Positions 51,963-60,098 of a stretch of 64,000 nt of DNA are shown here, in pieces. The stretch lies in contig CAUWCT010000003.1 of the NCBI GenBank assembly GCA_963557065.1, forward strand, positions 30,264 through 94,263, written 5' to 3'. The first letter of the stretch is position 1. Each line of letters opens with the position of its first letter. Below the pieces are notes generated by a model. It made no database searches, had not been told where the DNA came from, and worked only from the letters and a program-made list of their open reading frames with translations. This stretch comes from UMGS1370 sp963557065 (GTDB lineage Bacteria; Bacillota; Clostridia; Lachnospirales; Lachnospiraceae). The translations under genes and the position numbers were made by a program.

Positions 51963-52289
51963 ATGTATATCTTAAATAAAAACGGATCCAGTCTATTCAA
52001 AACAGAAGATTTTGTAGAGATTTCCTTGGTAGATGAAACCGACAGGTTAAAAAAACTGCATCCAGCTATTCGTGGACAGTATTTTGTCATGCGGGCATAT
52101 AGGGAATTAAACAATAGAAATTCTTCTGTGGTTTTGGCGTCCTATGATGAAGAAGCAGAAGCAAAAGAGAATTATTATGCTATGATAGAAGCCATTGGAA
52201 ATAACGCTGCAGTATTTTCCTTTTATCCACTAAATACGGATATGATGCAGGAAAGGGATATGCAAAACGACATGACATTGGAAGACTAG
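51963..52289 (+). CDS. Hypothetical protein
   Basis: 108 residues from the ATG at 51963, after AAGGAGG located at the LCP stop. Alpha/beta, with YILNKNGSSLF and SSVVLASYDEEAEAKENYYAMIEAIG. No membrane segment or recognised family. It is the last gene before a strong terminator. Confidence 0.7.
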   Translation: MYILNKNGSSLFKTEDFVEISLVDETDRLKKLHPAIRGQYFVMRAYRELNNRNSSVVLASYDEEAEAKENYYAMIEAIGNNAAVFSFYPLNTDMMQERDMQNDMTLED

Positions 52290-52299
52290 AAAAATGCGC

Positions 52300-52325
52300 C
52301 GAATCCTTCTGGGGATTCGGTTTTT
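52300..52325 (+). terminator. Terminator after LCP operon
   Basis: CGAATCC and GGATTCG around TTCTGG, then GTTTTT. Confidence 0.88.
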
Positions 52326-52391
52326 GCATGCACGAAACAATGACAATTGTCATTCTGCAAATTAGCATACTTTCCAACCGCAAACAATTCA

Positions 52392-52442
52392 TTTTTCTTA
52401 TCCGCAAAAATCATTGTCTTTCATCCAACAGTTTGATATACT
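52392..52442 (+). promoter_or_regulatory. TTTTTCTTATCCGCA box with sigma-A promoter
   Basis: Box 52392-52407, TTGTCT (52414-52419), 17-base spacer, TATACT (52437-52442). Confidence 0.7.
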
Positions 52443-52491
52443 GAAAAACACAGATGTATACCACTTGTGTTGAGCATCGGAGGGCAATAAG

Positions 52492-53613
52492 ATGCAGGAA
52501 TACAATTTTTATAAACATTTACATGTCATCTGGACAGATGATGACACACGAATCCTGGATGGGATATCAGAAAGAGAGCTGAAGGAAAAATTTCTTCGTT
52601 ACCGACATAGAGGATATATCGATTCGTCTAAATGGGAAGATCGGACATGGAGAATCATAGGAGAAAAAAAGACGGTAGTGATTTGTTTTGACTTTACAGA
52701 GAAGGAATGTAGTACATACGCAGAACTCAATCATGACGCGGTTCTCCAGGAAGATTCCAGATTGTTTGTAATCCTTGGAATGGAAAAAGACGGAACCAGG
52801 GAGTTAGAAGATTTATGGAAGAAAACGAAGAAAGTATTAAGGCTGGTAAAATTCGGACAGACACCAGAAGGAGTATTTCAAAATGAAACGCTGATGCAGC
52901 CAAGAAATTGTCCGGAGCTTATGGATTTTTTCCGGATTTTTCAACCATATGGATATAAGGAAATGATTCGCAATCTGGAAGAATATATGGAAGAACACCT
53001 ATTTCCTAATATGGGATTGTTGAGAATTCACTACCAGGCGATGTTCCGTTTAGAAAAAGCATTGCAGAAATTAAAAGAAAAGCAACAAAGTCAGGAAGCC
53101 TGCCGAATTTTAGCATATATGCATACGATGCGGTACATTCCAATGAAAACGGATGTGCTTTGTGCGTTGTCAGATGTTTCTATCAAAAAAATTGGAGAAA
53201 AAATGTATCTGTGCGATCCGCGTGGAATATTCCAAGATATATTGCTTTCGGTAGAACTAGAGAGGGAAATCAGAGAAGTAATAAAGGCTGAAATCACGCC
53301 ATCTGACTTCGTCAATGATCTTGAAAAGGTCTACCATGCAGTTTCCAGTTCTTACTACTGTATCCGGACAGATGAACAGCTTGCAGAACGGTATGGAAAG
53401 AGGACATTGACGGATGAAAACCTACTGCAGGAAGGAGAGTTAATCCGGCTGTCTCTGCCTATTATCCGCCTGTTATCTATCATCATTGGCGCAGCATACA
53501 CAGAAAACCCTGAAGTTTTTTTAAGAATCGCAGAGCTTCCTGTAACATTGGAAGTGAAAGAGTGGAGAATCCATACAGAAAAAGCGCTCCTGGCAGAAAA
53601 GCTGGAGCGCTAA
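52492..53613 (+). CDS. Hypothetical protein
   Basis: 373 residues, ATG 50 bases after the -10. Soluble, predicted alpha/beta then helical. KTVVICFDFTEKECSTYAELNHD and several charged helices are visible, but I cannot match a family. It is monocistronic and convergent with the next gene, sharing a two-way terminator. Its promoter carries the same upstream box as the LCP and cell-wall-binding genes, so they may be co-regulated. Confidence 0.7.
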   Translation: MQEYNFYKHLHVIWTDDDTRILDGISERELKEKFLRYRHRGYIDSSKWEDRTWRIIGEKKTVVICFDFTEKECSTYAELNHDAVLQEDSRLFVILGMEKDGTRELEDLWKKTKKVLRLVKFGQTPEGVFQNETLMQPRNCPELMDFFRIFQPYGYKEMIRNLEEYMEEHLFPNMGLLRIHYQAMFRLEKALQKLKEKQQSQEACRILAYMHTMRYIPMKTDVLCALSDVSIKKIGEKMYLCDPRGIFQDILLSVELEREIREVIKAEITPSDFVNDLEKVYHAVSSSYYCIRTDEQLAERYGKRTLTDENLLQEGELIRLSLPIIRLLSIIIGAAYTENPEVFLRIAELPVTLEVKEWRIHTEKALLAEKLER

Positions 53614-53620
53614 CAAGAAA

Positions 53621-53650
53621 ACAGCAGGAAAGATTGTTCCTGCTGTTTTT
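53621..53650. terminator. Bidirectional terminator
   Basis: ACAGCAGGAA and TTCCTGCTGT form a ten-base stem with T on one side and A on the other, between convergent genes. Confidence 0.88.
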
Positions 53651-53652
53651 CG

Positions 53653-54240
53653 TTAAAGCTGATCACTTAATACTCGGAATGCGGCTGCAATTTTAACAAA
53701 TATGTCAAATTCGGGCTGTTCAATGCAATCATCATACTCATCAGAAAATTCAATTTCGAGCCAGGCATCCAATTCATCTGCATAATCAATAAGTTCCTCT
53801 TGAATCTGTTGAAAGGATAAATCTGGTATATCAGTTTTGGGAATTTTACGAATATTGGCAATGGGAAGAACTTTGTTTGAAGAGCAATAAAGATATTCTT
53901 GATAAGCTTCTGCAAGGGAGAGCTGCCATAAAAGAATCTTTTCTTGGATACTTGCCATTAAAATTGCTTCATCTTTTAAAGCATAAAATTGCGCCGCTCG
54001 ATGAAAAACATTAGATGGCAGTCGGGATTGTTTTCCTGCTTCTATCATGGATTGTGAAAGGCATGTTTTACAATCCGTTTTCAGCTCATCCAAACGCCGA
54101 ATGATATGCTTATTTAAAATATCAGATTGGAAAAGAGAATCAAGCAAAGAAAACATCTTTGGAGTTAAGGTTGTAGCTGCCATCATATTCTTACGGATCG
54201 CAATGCTATTAATATCAATTTCTGGCAACAAGAACGTCAT
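53653..54240 (-). CDS. Hypothetical protein
   Basis: 195 residues from the ATG at 54240 (minus-strand ribosome site AAAAGAGGTG). Mostly helical, with a Cys pair (DCKTC) and an acidic C-terminal part (DELDAWLEIEFSDEYDD). One of only two minus-strand genes in the element. No family recognised. It uses the class-B promoter at 54309-54362. Confidence 0.68.
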   Translation of the reverse strand: MTFLLPEIDINSIAIRKNMMAATTLTPKMFSLLDSLFQSDILNKHIIRRLDELKTDCKTCLSQSMIEAGKQSRLPSNVFHRAAQFYALKDEAILMASIQEKILLWQLSLAEAYQEYLYCSSNKVLPIANIRKIPKTDIPDLSFQQIQEELIDYADELDAWLEIEFSDEYDDCIEQPEFDIFVKIAAAFRVLSDQL

Positions 54241-54308
54241 TACAAACACCTCTTTTCAATAGGATGGGTTGGTAAACAAGTTGCATAAAAATATGAATTG
54301 ATATAGAT

Positions 54309-54362
54309 ATTATACCAAACATCCAAAGAAAAACTAGAAGTAAATTCTGCGGATATGAAAAA
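54309..54362 (-). promoter_or_regulatory. TTTTTCATATCCGCA box with extended -10 promoter, minus strand
   Basis: Reading the minus strand: box at 54362-54347, then TGGTATAAT with the -10 at 54314-54309. The -35 is poor but the TGn extension compensates. It drives the 54240 gene. Confidence 0.65.
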
Positions 54363-54401
54363 ATGCATTATATTGTTGATTTTTTAAGCTGACAAAAGGT
54401 G

Positions 54402-54417
54402 ATCCAGTCCCATAATT
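54402..54417 (+). promoter_or_regulatory. ATCC-N4-CCATAATT motif before ligA
   Basis: Strict copy; ATG 38 bases downstream. CTGACA lies 16 bases before CATAAT, so here the core could also be read as a -10. Confidence 0.6.
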
Positions 54418-54455
54418 CTTTTGTATTATATAGAGAAATAAGAGGAGGAAATGGA

Positions 54456-56417
54456 ATGACAACTCAAATAAAGGAATTAATAGACCACATCAATGCTGCT
54501 AAGGAAGCCTATTATAACGATGGTGAGGCCATTATGTCTGACAGGGAGTATGATGCTCTGGAAGAACAGCTGAAAGAATTACAGAAAAAGGAAGGGATTC
54601 CAGATCAGGACATTGAAATTCCGGTTGGCGCCGTTGTATCTGGTATGCGTAAAAAAGTTACGCATGAAAAAGCTGCTTTATCACTGGATAAAACAAAGAG
54701 CGTTACAGAGCTGGTAGAATGGCTTGGACAAAATGTGGGTGTACTTTCTTGGAAAATGGATGGTTTGACGATTGTAGCTACCTATAACAATGGTCATCTG
54801 GTGCAGGCCGTTACAAGAGGAAATGGAATAGTCGGAGAAGATGTGACCGATAATGCTAGAAAATTCGTAGGATTGCCTGCAGAAATTCCATACAAAGAAA
54901 AATTGACTGTGCGCGCCGAAGCAGTCATGACCTATGAAGAATTTAACCGTATTGTCGAAACGATGGGAGAAGATGCCAGCCGGTATAAAAACCCAAGAAA
55001 CTTGGCTACTGGCACCGTCAGACGTATCAACGGAGAAGACGAGCGGACCATCGAATTATTTGTTTTCCAGTGTGTAGATATGAAAGGAAAACCAAAACAT
55101 GTCATGCAGCAGTTCAGACAACTGGAAGAATGGGGATTTCAGGTAGTCGGACATCGGCTTGTAACACCGCTTAATCTGGCTCAGGTAGTGGAGGAAATGA
55201 AACAAAAAATAGCATCCAATCCTTTTCCAAGTGACGGACTGGTACTAACCTACAACGACAGCCAGTACGCGGAGAGCCTGGGAAATACTGGAAAATTTCC
55301 AAGAGGCTCCATGGCATTCAAATGGCAGGATGAAGCAATAGAAACATCATTAACTGGCATAGAATGGCAGGCGTCCCGAAGTGGACTAATTAACCCAGTA
55401 GCCGTATTTGAACCAGTTGAGATTGACGGAACCAGTGTCAGCAGAGCATCGCTCTTTAATGTTTCCTATGCAGAAAGCCTACAGCTTGGAACAGGAGATA
55501 AAATAACGGTATATAAAGCGAATATGATCATTCCGCAGATTGCCGAGAACCTGACAAAAAGCGGGACCATGACGATACCAAATATTTGTCCAGCATGTGG
55601 AGAAGAAACGGAAATTCATACCAGTACAAAATCCGGAAGAGAAGTAAAAACTCTGCATTGTTCAAACAAAGACTGTCCGGCAAAACATCTGGGCCGTTTT
55701 CAGCGATTTGTATGCAGGGATGCAATGAATATTGTTGGATTGTCTGATGAGACATTAAAGAAATATATCGACAAAGGCTGGCTTCGCAGTTTATCGGATA
55801 TTTACCGCCTTCAGGATCATAAAGCTGAGATGGAGCAAATGGAGGGTTTTGGTAAAAAATCTGTTGAAAATATTTTGAAATCCATAGAAGCTTCCAAACA
55901 TGTGGAACCCTGGCGTTTTCTCTATGCGATGAGTATTCCGAACGTGGGGCGAGATGTATCCAAAAAGATCATCCGTTTCTGTGGGGGCTCGTTTGATGCA
56001 TTTCTTGAAAAGCTAAAATTTGGAGAAGATGTATTCCGCGGCGCCGAAGATGTAGGAGAAGTGATCCAGGCATCTATTTATGACTGGAAGCAGAACCGGC
56101 ATTTTACAGAGGATATGGCAAATCTGGTAGATATGATGGATTTTATCCAATCAGACAATACTTCTGATGTGCTGGCTGGAAAGACAGTCGTGATTACCGG
56201 AACTTTGGAGACATTTAAAAACCGTGATGAATTCATCGCCTTTGTAGAACAAAATGGAGGAAAAGTATCCGGATCGGTATCAAAGAAAACATCATATTTG
56301 GTCAACAACGATGTGTTCAGTAACTCATCGAAAAACAAAAAAGCTAAGGAGCTTGGAGTACCGATTGTCAATGAAAAAGAGTTCAAAGCATTGGTTCTTG
56401 GAGGCGAAAAAGCATGA
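54456..56417 (+). CDS. ligA: NAD-dependent DNA ligase
   Basis: 653 residues from the ATG at 54456 after AGGAGG. Adenylation lysine in WKMDGLT near residue 100, with RGNGIVGEDVT, NPRNLATG, an OB fold, a Cys4 zinc finger (CPACGE and CSNKDCPAKH), HhH repeats, and a C-terminal BRCT domain (GKTVVITGTLETFKNRDEF). It is complete and probably active. It seals nicks left after primer removal by the 35651 nuclease. Confidence 0.95.
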   Translation: MTTQIKELIDHINAAKEAYYNDGEAIMSDREYDALEEQLKELQKKEGIPDQDIEIPVGAVVSGMRKKVTHEKAALSLDKTKSVTELVEWLGQNVGVLSWKMDGLTIVATYNNGHLVQAVTRGNGIVGEDVTDNARKFVGLPAEIPYKEKLTVRAEAVMTYEEFNRIVETMGEDASRYKNPRNLATGTVRRINGEDERTIELFVFQCVDMKGKPKHVMQQFRQLEEWGFQVVGHRLVTPLNLAQVVEEMKQKIASNPFPSDGLVLTYNDSQYAESLGNTGKFPRGSMAFKWQDEAIETSLTGIEWQASRSGLINPVAVFEPVEIDGTSVSRASLFNVSYAESLQLGTGDKITVYKANMIIPQIAENLTKSGTMTIPNICPACGEETEIHTSTKSGREVKTLHCSNKDCPAKHLGRFQRFVCRDAMNIVGLSDETLKKYIDKGWLRSLSDIYRLQDHKAEMEQMEGFGKKSVENILKSIEASKHVEPWRFLYAMSIPNVGRDVSKKIIRFCGGSFDAFLEKLKFGEDVFRGAEDVGEVIQASIYDWKQNRHFTEDMANLVDMMDFIQSDNTSDVLAGKTVVITGTLETFKNRDEFIAFVEQNGGKVSGSVSKKTSYLVNNDVFSNSSKNKKAKELGVPIVNEKEFKALVLGGEKA

Positions 56418-56545
56418 GTTACGCATTTCAAATGACCTTTTTGGAAATTCCAAAAGAGGAAGTAATATCTGTATGTACGGAAATTGTCAACTACCCATCC
56501 GCTAAAGCGAATGGGCTTGTAAAAGCCCAAGGACTTTACAGGTGA
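56414..56545 (+). pseudogene. 5' fragment of gene cut by IscB element 4
   Basis: ATG overlaps the ligA stop. About 24 native residues (MSYAFQMTFLEIP to near VCTEI) run into the IscB left end and a stop follows. No continuation was recognised after the element, where the repeat array begins. Confidence 0.55.
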
Positions 56546-56687
56546 GCAGTTGAGCAGAACCGTGACGCAGCAGGTTCGCCCTATCACTCCGGGATGACGC
56601 CAAGTCCCGGACACTGAGATGTGGCTGCGCCCAGGTTATGGCGACACAACAGGGACATGTTCCCTGGCTTACAGCAAAGGAGACACA
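56486..56687 (+). ncRNA. Candidate omega-RNA of IscB element 4
   Basis: About 200 non-coding bases with several stems (for example GGGACATGTTCCC near 56652), ending at AAAGGAGA before iscB. Confidence 0.5.
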
Positions 56688-58181
56688 ATGAACTATGTTT
56701 ATGTACTGGATCAGCAGGGAAACCCGCTGATGCCAACCAGACGGTACGGCTGGGTACGCAGGGCGTTAAAGTCTGGCAAGGCAAAAGCAGTATGCACCCT
56801 GCCGTTTACCATTCAGCTGATGTATGATTCAGCAACGGAGATACAGAACATTACCATGGGGATTGATCCTGGAAGGACCAACATCGGCATGGCAACTGCC
56901 GATGAAACAGGCAGATGTCTGTATTCCTCCCAGTGTGAAACCAGAAACAGGGAAATCCCAAAACTCATGGAAAAACGCCGGCAGCACCGACAGGCATCTC
57001 GAAGAGGTGAACGCCTTGCGAGGAAACGGCTTGCCAGGAGACTTGGAACCACGATGGGAAATATCCTGGAACGGATGCTTCCCGGCTGTGAGAAACCAGT
57101 CATGGTGAAGGACATCATCAATACGGAGTCCCGCTTCAACAACCGGCGCCGTAAGGAGGGGTGGTTGACGCCAACGGCAACGCAGCTGTTAAGAACACAT
57201 CTCAACCTGGTGGAAAAGGTGTGCCGGATCCTTCCAGTCAGCGGAATTTCACTGGAAACCAACCGGTTTGCATTTATGGAACTGGAAGTAGGCGGCCGGC
57301 TGGAATCTGGAGTGGATTACCAGTGCGGGCCAATGCATGGATATCAAAGCATTCGCGAAGCCCTGGAGTACCTTCAGGACGGAAGATGCTTGTTGTGCGG
57401 CGAACGTGTCATTGAACATGACCATCATCTGATTCCCAGGTCAAAAGGCGGAAGCAACACCCTGGCAAATATGGCTGGCCTGTGTGAACACTGTCATACA
57501 CTGGTACATACGAATCAGGAGGCTGCGGAGAAGCTGGAAGCCATCAAGGCAGGCCAGAACAAAAAGTATGGGGCTTTATCCGTACTGAACCAGATCATTC
57601 CGTACCTCGTAGAGACTCTGTCTAAGAAGTTCAATGGAAATATCCGTCTGGTATCCGGATGGGAGACGAAGCAGTTCCGGGACGAAAACCATATCGACAA
57701 GGACCATGACATCGATGCTTACTGCATTGCAGTAATAGGACAGGAACCTAAGATTATCGATGTATCGGGAACCCATTTTCAGATCCGGCAGTTCCGGCGG
57801 CATGATAGGGTGCGGATCAACTCCCAGACCGAACGGGTTTATCGGCTCGATGGAATAAAAGTAGCCACAAACCGCCGGAAGCGGATGGAACAGAAATCAG
57901 ATTCCCTGGAAGATTGGTATCAAAAAATGGTAGAGCAACATGGTCGTCAACAGGCAGACCAAATACGCTCCAGACTGCAAGTGCAAAAGAGTAGCAGGCG
58001 GTATAACAATCCAGATCGCTTGCTGCCAGGAACCACTTTTGTATATCAGGGAAAGACACACGTCATGACTGGTCAGTTAAGCGGAGGACAATACTTCAGA
58101 GCCGTAGGGTGCGATAAGAAAAACTTTCCTGCCAGGAATGTCCAAGTTGTGAGACGCAATCAGGGACTGGTATATGTGTAA
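56688..58181 (+). CDS. iscB: IscB RNA-guided endonuclease, copy 4
   Basis: 497 residues from the ATG at 56688 after AAAGGAGA. A textbook PLMP domain (LDQQGNPLMPTRRYGWVRRAL), RuvC-I MGIDPGRTNIGMA, bridge helix QHRQASRRGERLARKRLARR, GWLTPTATQLLRTH, RuvC-II ISLETNRFAFME, HNH with EHDHHLIPRSKGGSN and CEHCHTLVH, RuvC-III DHDIDAYCIAV, C-terminal domain with GTTFVYQGKTHVM. All catalytic residues are present. Confidence 0.94.
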   Translation: MNYVYVLDQQGNPLMPTRRYGWVRRALKSGKAKAVCTLPFTIQLMYDSATEIQNITMGIDPGRTNIGMATADETGRCLYSSQCETRNREIPKLMEKRRQHRQASRRGERLARKRLARRLGTTMGNILERMLPGCEKPVMVKDIINTESRFNNRRRKEGWLTPTATQLLRTHLNLVEKVCRILPVSGISLETNRFAFMELEVGGRLESGVDYQCGPMHGYQSIREALEYLQDGRCLLCGERVIEHDHHLIPRSKGGSNTLANMAGLCEHCHTLVHTNQEAAEKLEAIKAGQNKKYGALSVLNQIIPYLVETLSKKFNGNIRLVSGWETKQFRDENHIDKDHDIDAYCIAVIGQEPKIIDVSGTHFQIRQFRRHDRVRINSQTERVYRLDGIKVATNRRKRMEQKSDSLEDWYQKMVEQHGRQQADQIRSRLQVQKSSRRYNNPDRLLPGTTFVYQGKTHVMTGQLSGGQYFRAVGCDKKNFPARNVQVVRRNQGLVYV

Positions 58182-58267
58182 CATAAGAGCGATTCATCCG
58201 CGCATCTAAAGCTACGCGGCTTTCTTGCCGACAATCATGTAAAGAAGCGCTGATCAGGAAAGTACTG

Positions 58268-58432
58268 GCATAAATCTCTCCATGTTGGAATGTAAAGTGC
58301 GTAGCAAAATACAAACGCTCTGCACGATCCGGCGTATGAATCTCTCCATACTGGAATGTAAAGGTTCGAGTCCGGCTGGAAGCTCGCTAAATAGAACATC
58401 AGATATGAATCTCTCCAGGTTGGAATGTAAAA
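58268..58432 (+). repeat. CRISPR-like mini-array 1 (three repeats)
   Basis: 30-base repeats at 58268-58297, 58334-58363 and 58403-58432, separated by 36 and 39 unrelated bases. The repeat starts like GTATGAATCTCTCCA, has three variable bases, and ends TGGAATGTAAAG; TCCA and TGGA can pair. The last copy ends in AAAA, as terminal CRISPR repeats often degrade. No cas gene lies in the window. Confidence 0.65.
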
Positions 58433-58451
58433 TTCATTTTTTGCAATATAT

Positions 58452-58467
58452 ATCCAAACCCATAATT
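58452..58467 (+). promoter_or_regulatory. ATCC-N4-CCATAATT motif before Rpn gene 1
   Basis: Strict copy, 138 bases before the ATG; the intervening leader is structured. Confidence 0.6.
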
Positions 58468-58472
58468 CTCCT

Positions 58473-58596
58473 GTAAAATCACAGGCATTCGAGTAGCATC
58501 AATCAAAAACCGAATGGTTTGATTTTACCTGAGGCATATGCCTCTGCGACAATAGCGGAGGGCCTCATGGCGCCTCCAATCCCAGGAGAGGAGGTG
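58473..58596 (+). promoter_or_regulatory. Structured leader of Rpn gene 1
   Basis: GTAAAATCA (58473) pairs with TGATTTTAC (58520), with CATTCG/CGAATG inside; then GAGGCATATGCCTC (58531), then GCGGAGG and CGCCTCC. The CCTCC could instead mask the ribosome site GAGGAGG at 58588. The same layout occurs at 59966-60090. Confidence 0.55.
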
Positions 58597-58605
58597 TCAG
58601 GGATT

Positions 58606-59658
58606 ATGGGAAAACGAAACAACCGACAAAAACATAATCAAAAATCCAAGCAGAGCAGTCCGGACAAGGCCGAAAAAATCCTGGAGGATTACGCAGATGT
58701 CTTTGCCGACATCATCAATGTTCTGGTGTATGGCGGCAAGGAAGTGGTAAAACTGGAAAATCTGGCTGATGGCCCAACAGCAAGCATGTTCAAAGCTGCC
58801 GAGGGGAACTGGGGCCAGAAAGACCGGGATGTGATCAAGCTGGATGTACGAAATCATGTCACATATGCGCTTTATGGACTGGAAAACCAGACGGCAGTAA
58901 ACTATGTGATGCCGGTAAGAAGCATGGGATATGACTATGCATCTTATGAGAAATACATCCGTGACATGAAAGCACAGAATAAGGCCGAGAAACATGTGCC
59001 ACAATATGCGCAGGAACTCTGGCCGGACCAGAGGATTTGCCCAGTGGTAACATTGGTTCTGTACTTTGGGACAACACCATGGACAGGGCCAACGACACTG
59101 CATGAAATGATGAATCTTCCGGAAGAATTAAAACCGTATGTGCCTGATTACAAGATCAATCTGGTACAGGTATCATTCCTGGAAGAAGAGACCATTGCCA
59201 AGTTTCAAAGTGATTTCCGTATTGTAGCGGAATATTTCCGCTCTGTACGTCTTGGCAATGAGAAGGAAACCATGTATAATAAGGACAGAACATGGGATCA
59301 TGTCGAGGAGCTGATGGAATTTTTCAGGACGTTTGCCAGTGACCGGCGTTTTGGGGATTTCAAGCAGCTCATGATCGACGAGTCCCGGAAAGGAGAAGTG
59401 ACCATGTGTACGCTGCTGGACGCTTTTGAAAAAGAGGGTATGGAAAAAGGCATTGTTCAGGGTCGTCAAGAAGGCTTAGAACAGGGTCTGGAACAAGGTA
59501 TTACTCAAGGCTTAACAACAGGACGCTATCAGTCTCTTGAAAAGCTGATGAAAAACACCAATATGTCTATAACCGAAGCAATGAATGCACTGGACTTTTC
59601 CGACGAAGAAAAGTCTGGTTATGAACAGTGGAAGTCTGATAACAAGACAACCACATGA
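58606..59658 (+). CDS. Rpn-family PD-(D/E)XK nuclease/putative transposase, copy 1
   Basis: 350 residues from the ATG at 58606 after GAGGAGGTG; longer readings would translate the conserved leader. The nuclease core shows KLDVRNHVTYALYGLENQTAVNYVMPVR (Asp then Glu-x-Gln spacing) and VVTLVLYFG. The C-terminal GxxxG-type repeat region (GIVQGRQEGLEQGLEQGITQG) followed by a short helical end is typical. Rpn proteins promote RecA-independent recombination or act in phage defence. The 3' end shares DNA with the trailer of copy 2. Confidence 0.88.
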   Translation: MGKRNNRQKHNQKSKQSSPDKAEKILEDYADVFADIINVLVYGGKEVVKLENLADGPTASMFKAAEGNWGQKDRDVIKLDVRNHVTYALYGLENQTAVNYVMPVRSMGYDYASYEKYIRDMKAQNKAEKHVPQYAQELWPDQRICPVVTLVLYFGTTPWTGPTTLHEMMNLPEELKPYVPDYKINLVQVSFLEEETIAKFQSDFRIVAEYFRSVRLGNEKETMYNKDRTWDHVEELMEFFRTFASDRRFGDFKQLMIDESRKGEVTMCTLLDAFEKEGMEKGIVQGRQEGLEQGLEQGITQGLTTGRYQSLEKLMKNTNMSITEAMNALDFSDEEKSGYEQWKSDNKTTT

Positions 59659-59694
59659 TGGCAAAATCAAACTATTTGCAAATGATTTGATGAA

Positions 59695-59725
59695 GAGACC
59701 TTCCAGAAATGGGAGGTTTCTTTTT
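59695..59725 (+). terminator. Terminator after Rpn gene 1
   Basis: GAGACCTTCC and GGGAGGTTTC around AGAAAT, then TTTTT. Confidence 0.8.
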
Positions 59726-59765
59726 GTGTACTATGACTTTTTACCAGAAATCTGGAAATCCAACG

Positions 59766-59777
59766 CATAATTATAAT
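59766..59777 (+). promoter_or_regulatory. CATAATTATAAT before mini-array 2
   Basis: A relaxed CATAATT core overlaps a perfect TATAAT, with ATCC four bases upstream; the array starts about 50 bases later and could be transcribed from here. The copy at 61062 precedes mini-array 3. Confidence 0.45.
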
Positions 59778-59829
59778 ATAAGCAACATCGTCTCAAATGT
59801 ATTTATGAGAAAATGGTGGTAAAACCGCT

Positions 59830-59925
59830 GTATGAATCTCTCCAGATTGGAATGTAAAGTTGGTGCGGGAAGGAGCTTTGCTCCGTAAAAATAATGTATG
59901 AATCTCTCCATGCTGGAACGTAAAA
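59830..59925 (+). repeat. CRISPR-like mini-array 2 (two repeats)
   Basis: Repeats at 59830-59859 and 59896-59925 with a 36-base unique segment containing a GGAGC/GCTCC hairpin. The second repeat has TGGAACGTAAAA, again a degraded last copy. Confidence 0.65.
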
Positions 59926-59944
59926 TTCATTTTTTGCAATACAT

Positions 59945-59960
59945 ATCCCTATCCATAATT
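59945..59960 (+). promoter_or_regulatory. ATCC-N4-CCATAATT motif before Rpn gene 2
   Basis: Strict copy, 138 bases before the ATG, the same spacing as for gene 1. Confidence 0.6.
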
Positions 59961-59965
59961 CCCTT

Positions 59966-60090
59966 GTAAAATCACAGGTATTCGAGTAGCATCAATCAAA
60001 AATCGAATGGTTTGATTTTACCTGAGGCATATGCCTCTGCGACAATAGCGGAGGAGCCTCAGGCGCCTCCGATCCCAGGAGAGGAGGTGT
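59966..60090 (+). promoter_or_regulatory. Structured leader of Rpn gene 2
   Basis: Same stems as the leader at 58473; the inner pair has changed C-G to T-G, so pairing is preserved. Confidence 0.55.
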
Positions 60091-60098
60091 TAGGGATT

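Larger units (their letters stand above)
56486..58225 (+). mobile_element. IscB element 4 (distinct end family)
   Basis: Left end GTCAACTA then hairpin arms CCCATCCGC (56494) and GCGAATGGG (56507). Right end has GATTCATC, arms CCGCG and CGCGG around 58198-58219, and TTTCTTGCC, the usual pattern of this group. Ends differ from elements 1 to 3 but keep the GTCAACTA start. No tnpA. Confidence 0.75.

Noticed and set aside
58362..58376. GGTTCGAGTCC looks like a tRNA T-arm
   Set aside because: The flanking bases do not pair as a T stem and no acceptor, D or anticodon arm fits; it lies in a spacer of the mini-array. It could be a spacer matching a tRNA gene, but not a tRNA.
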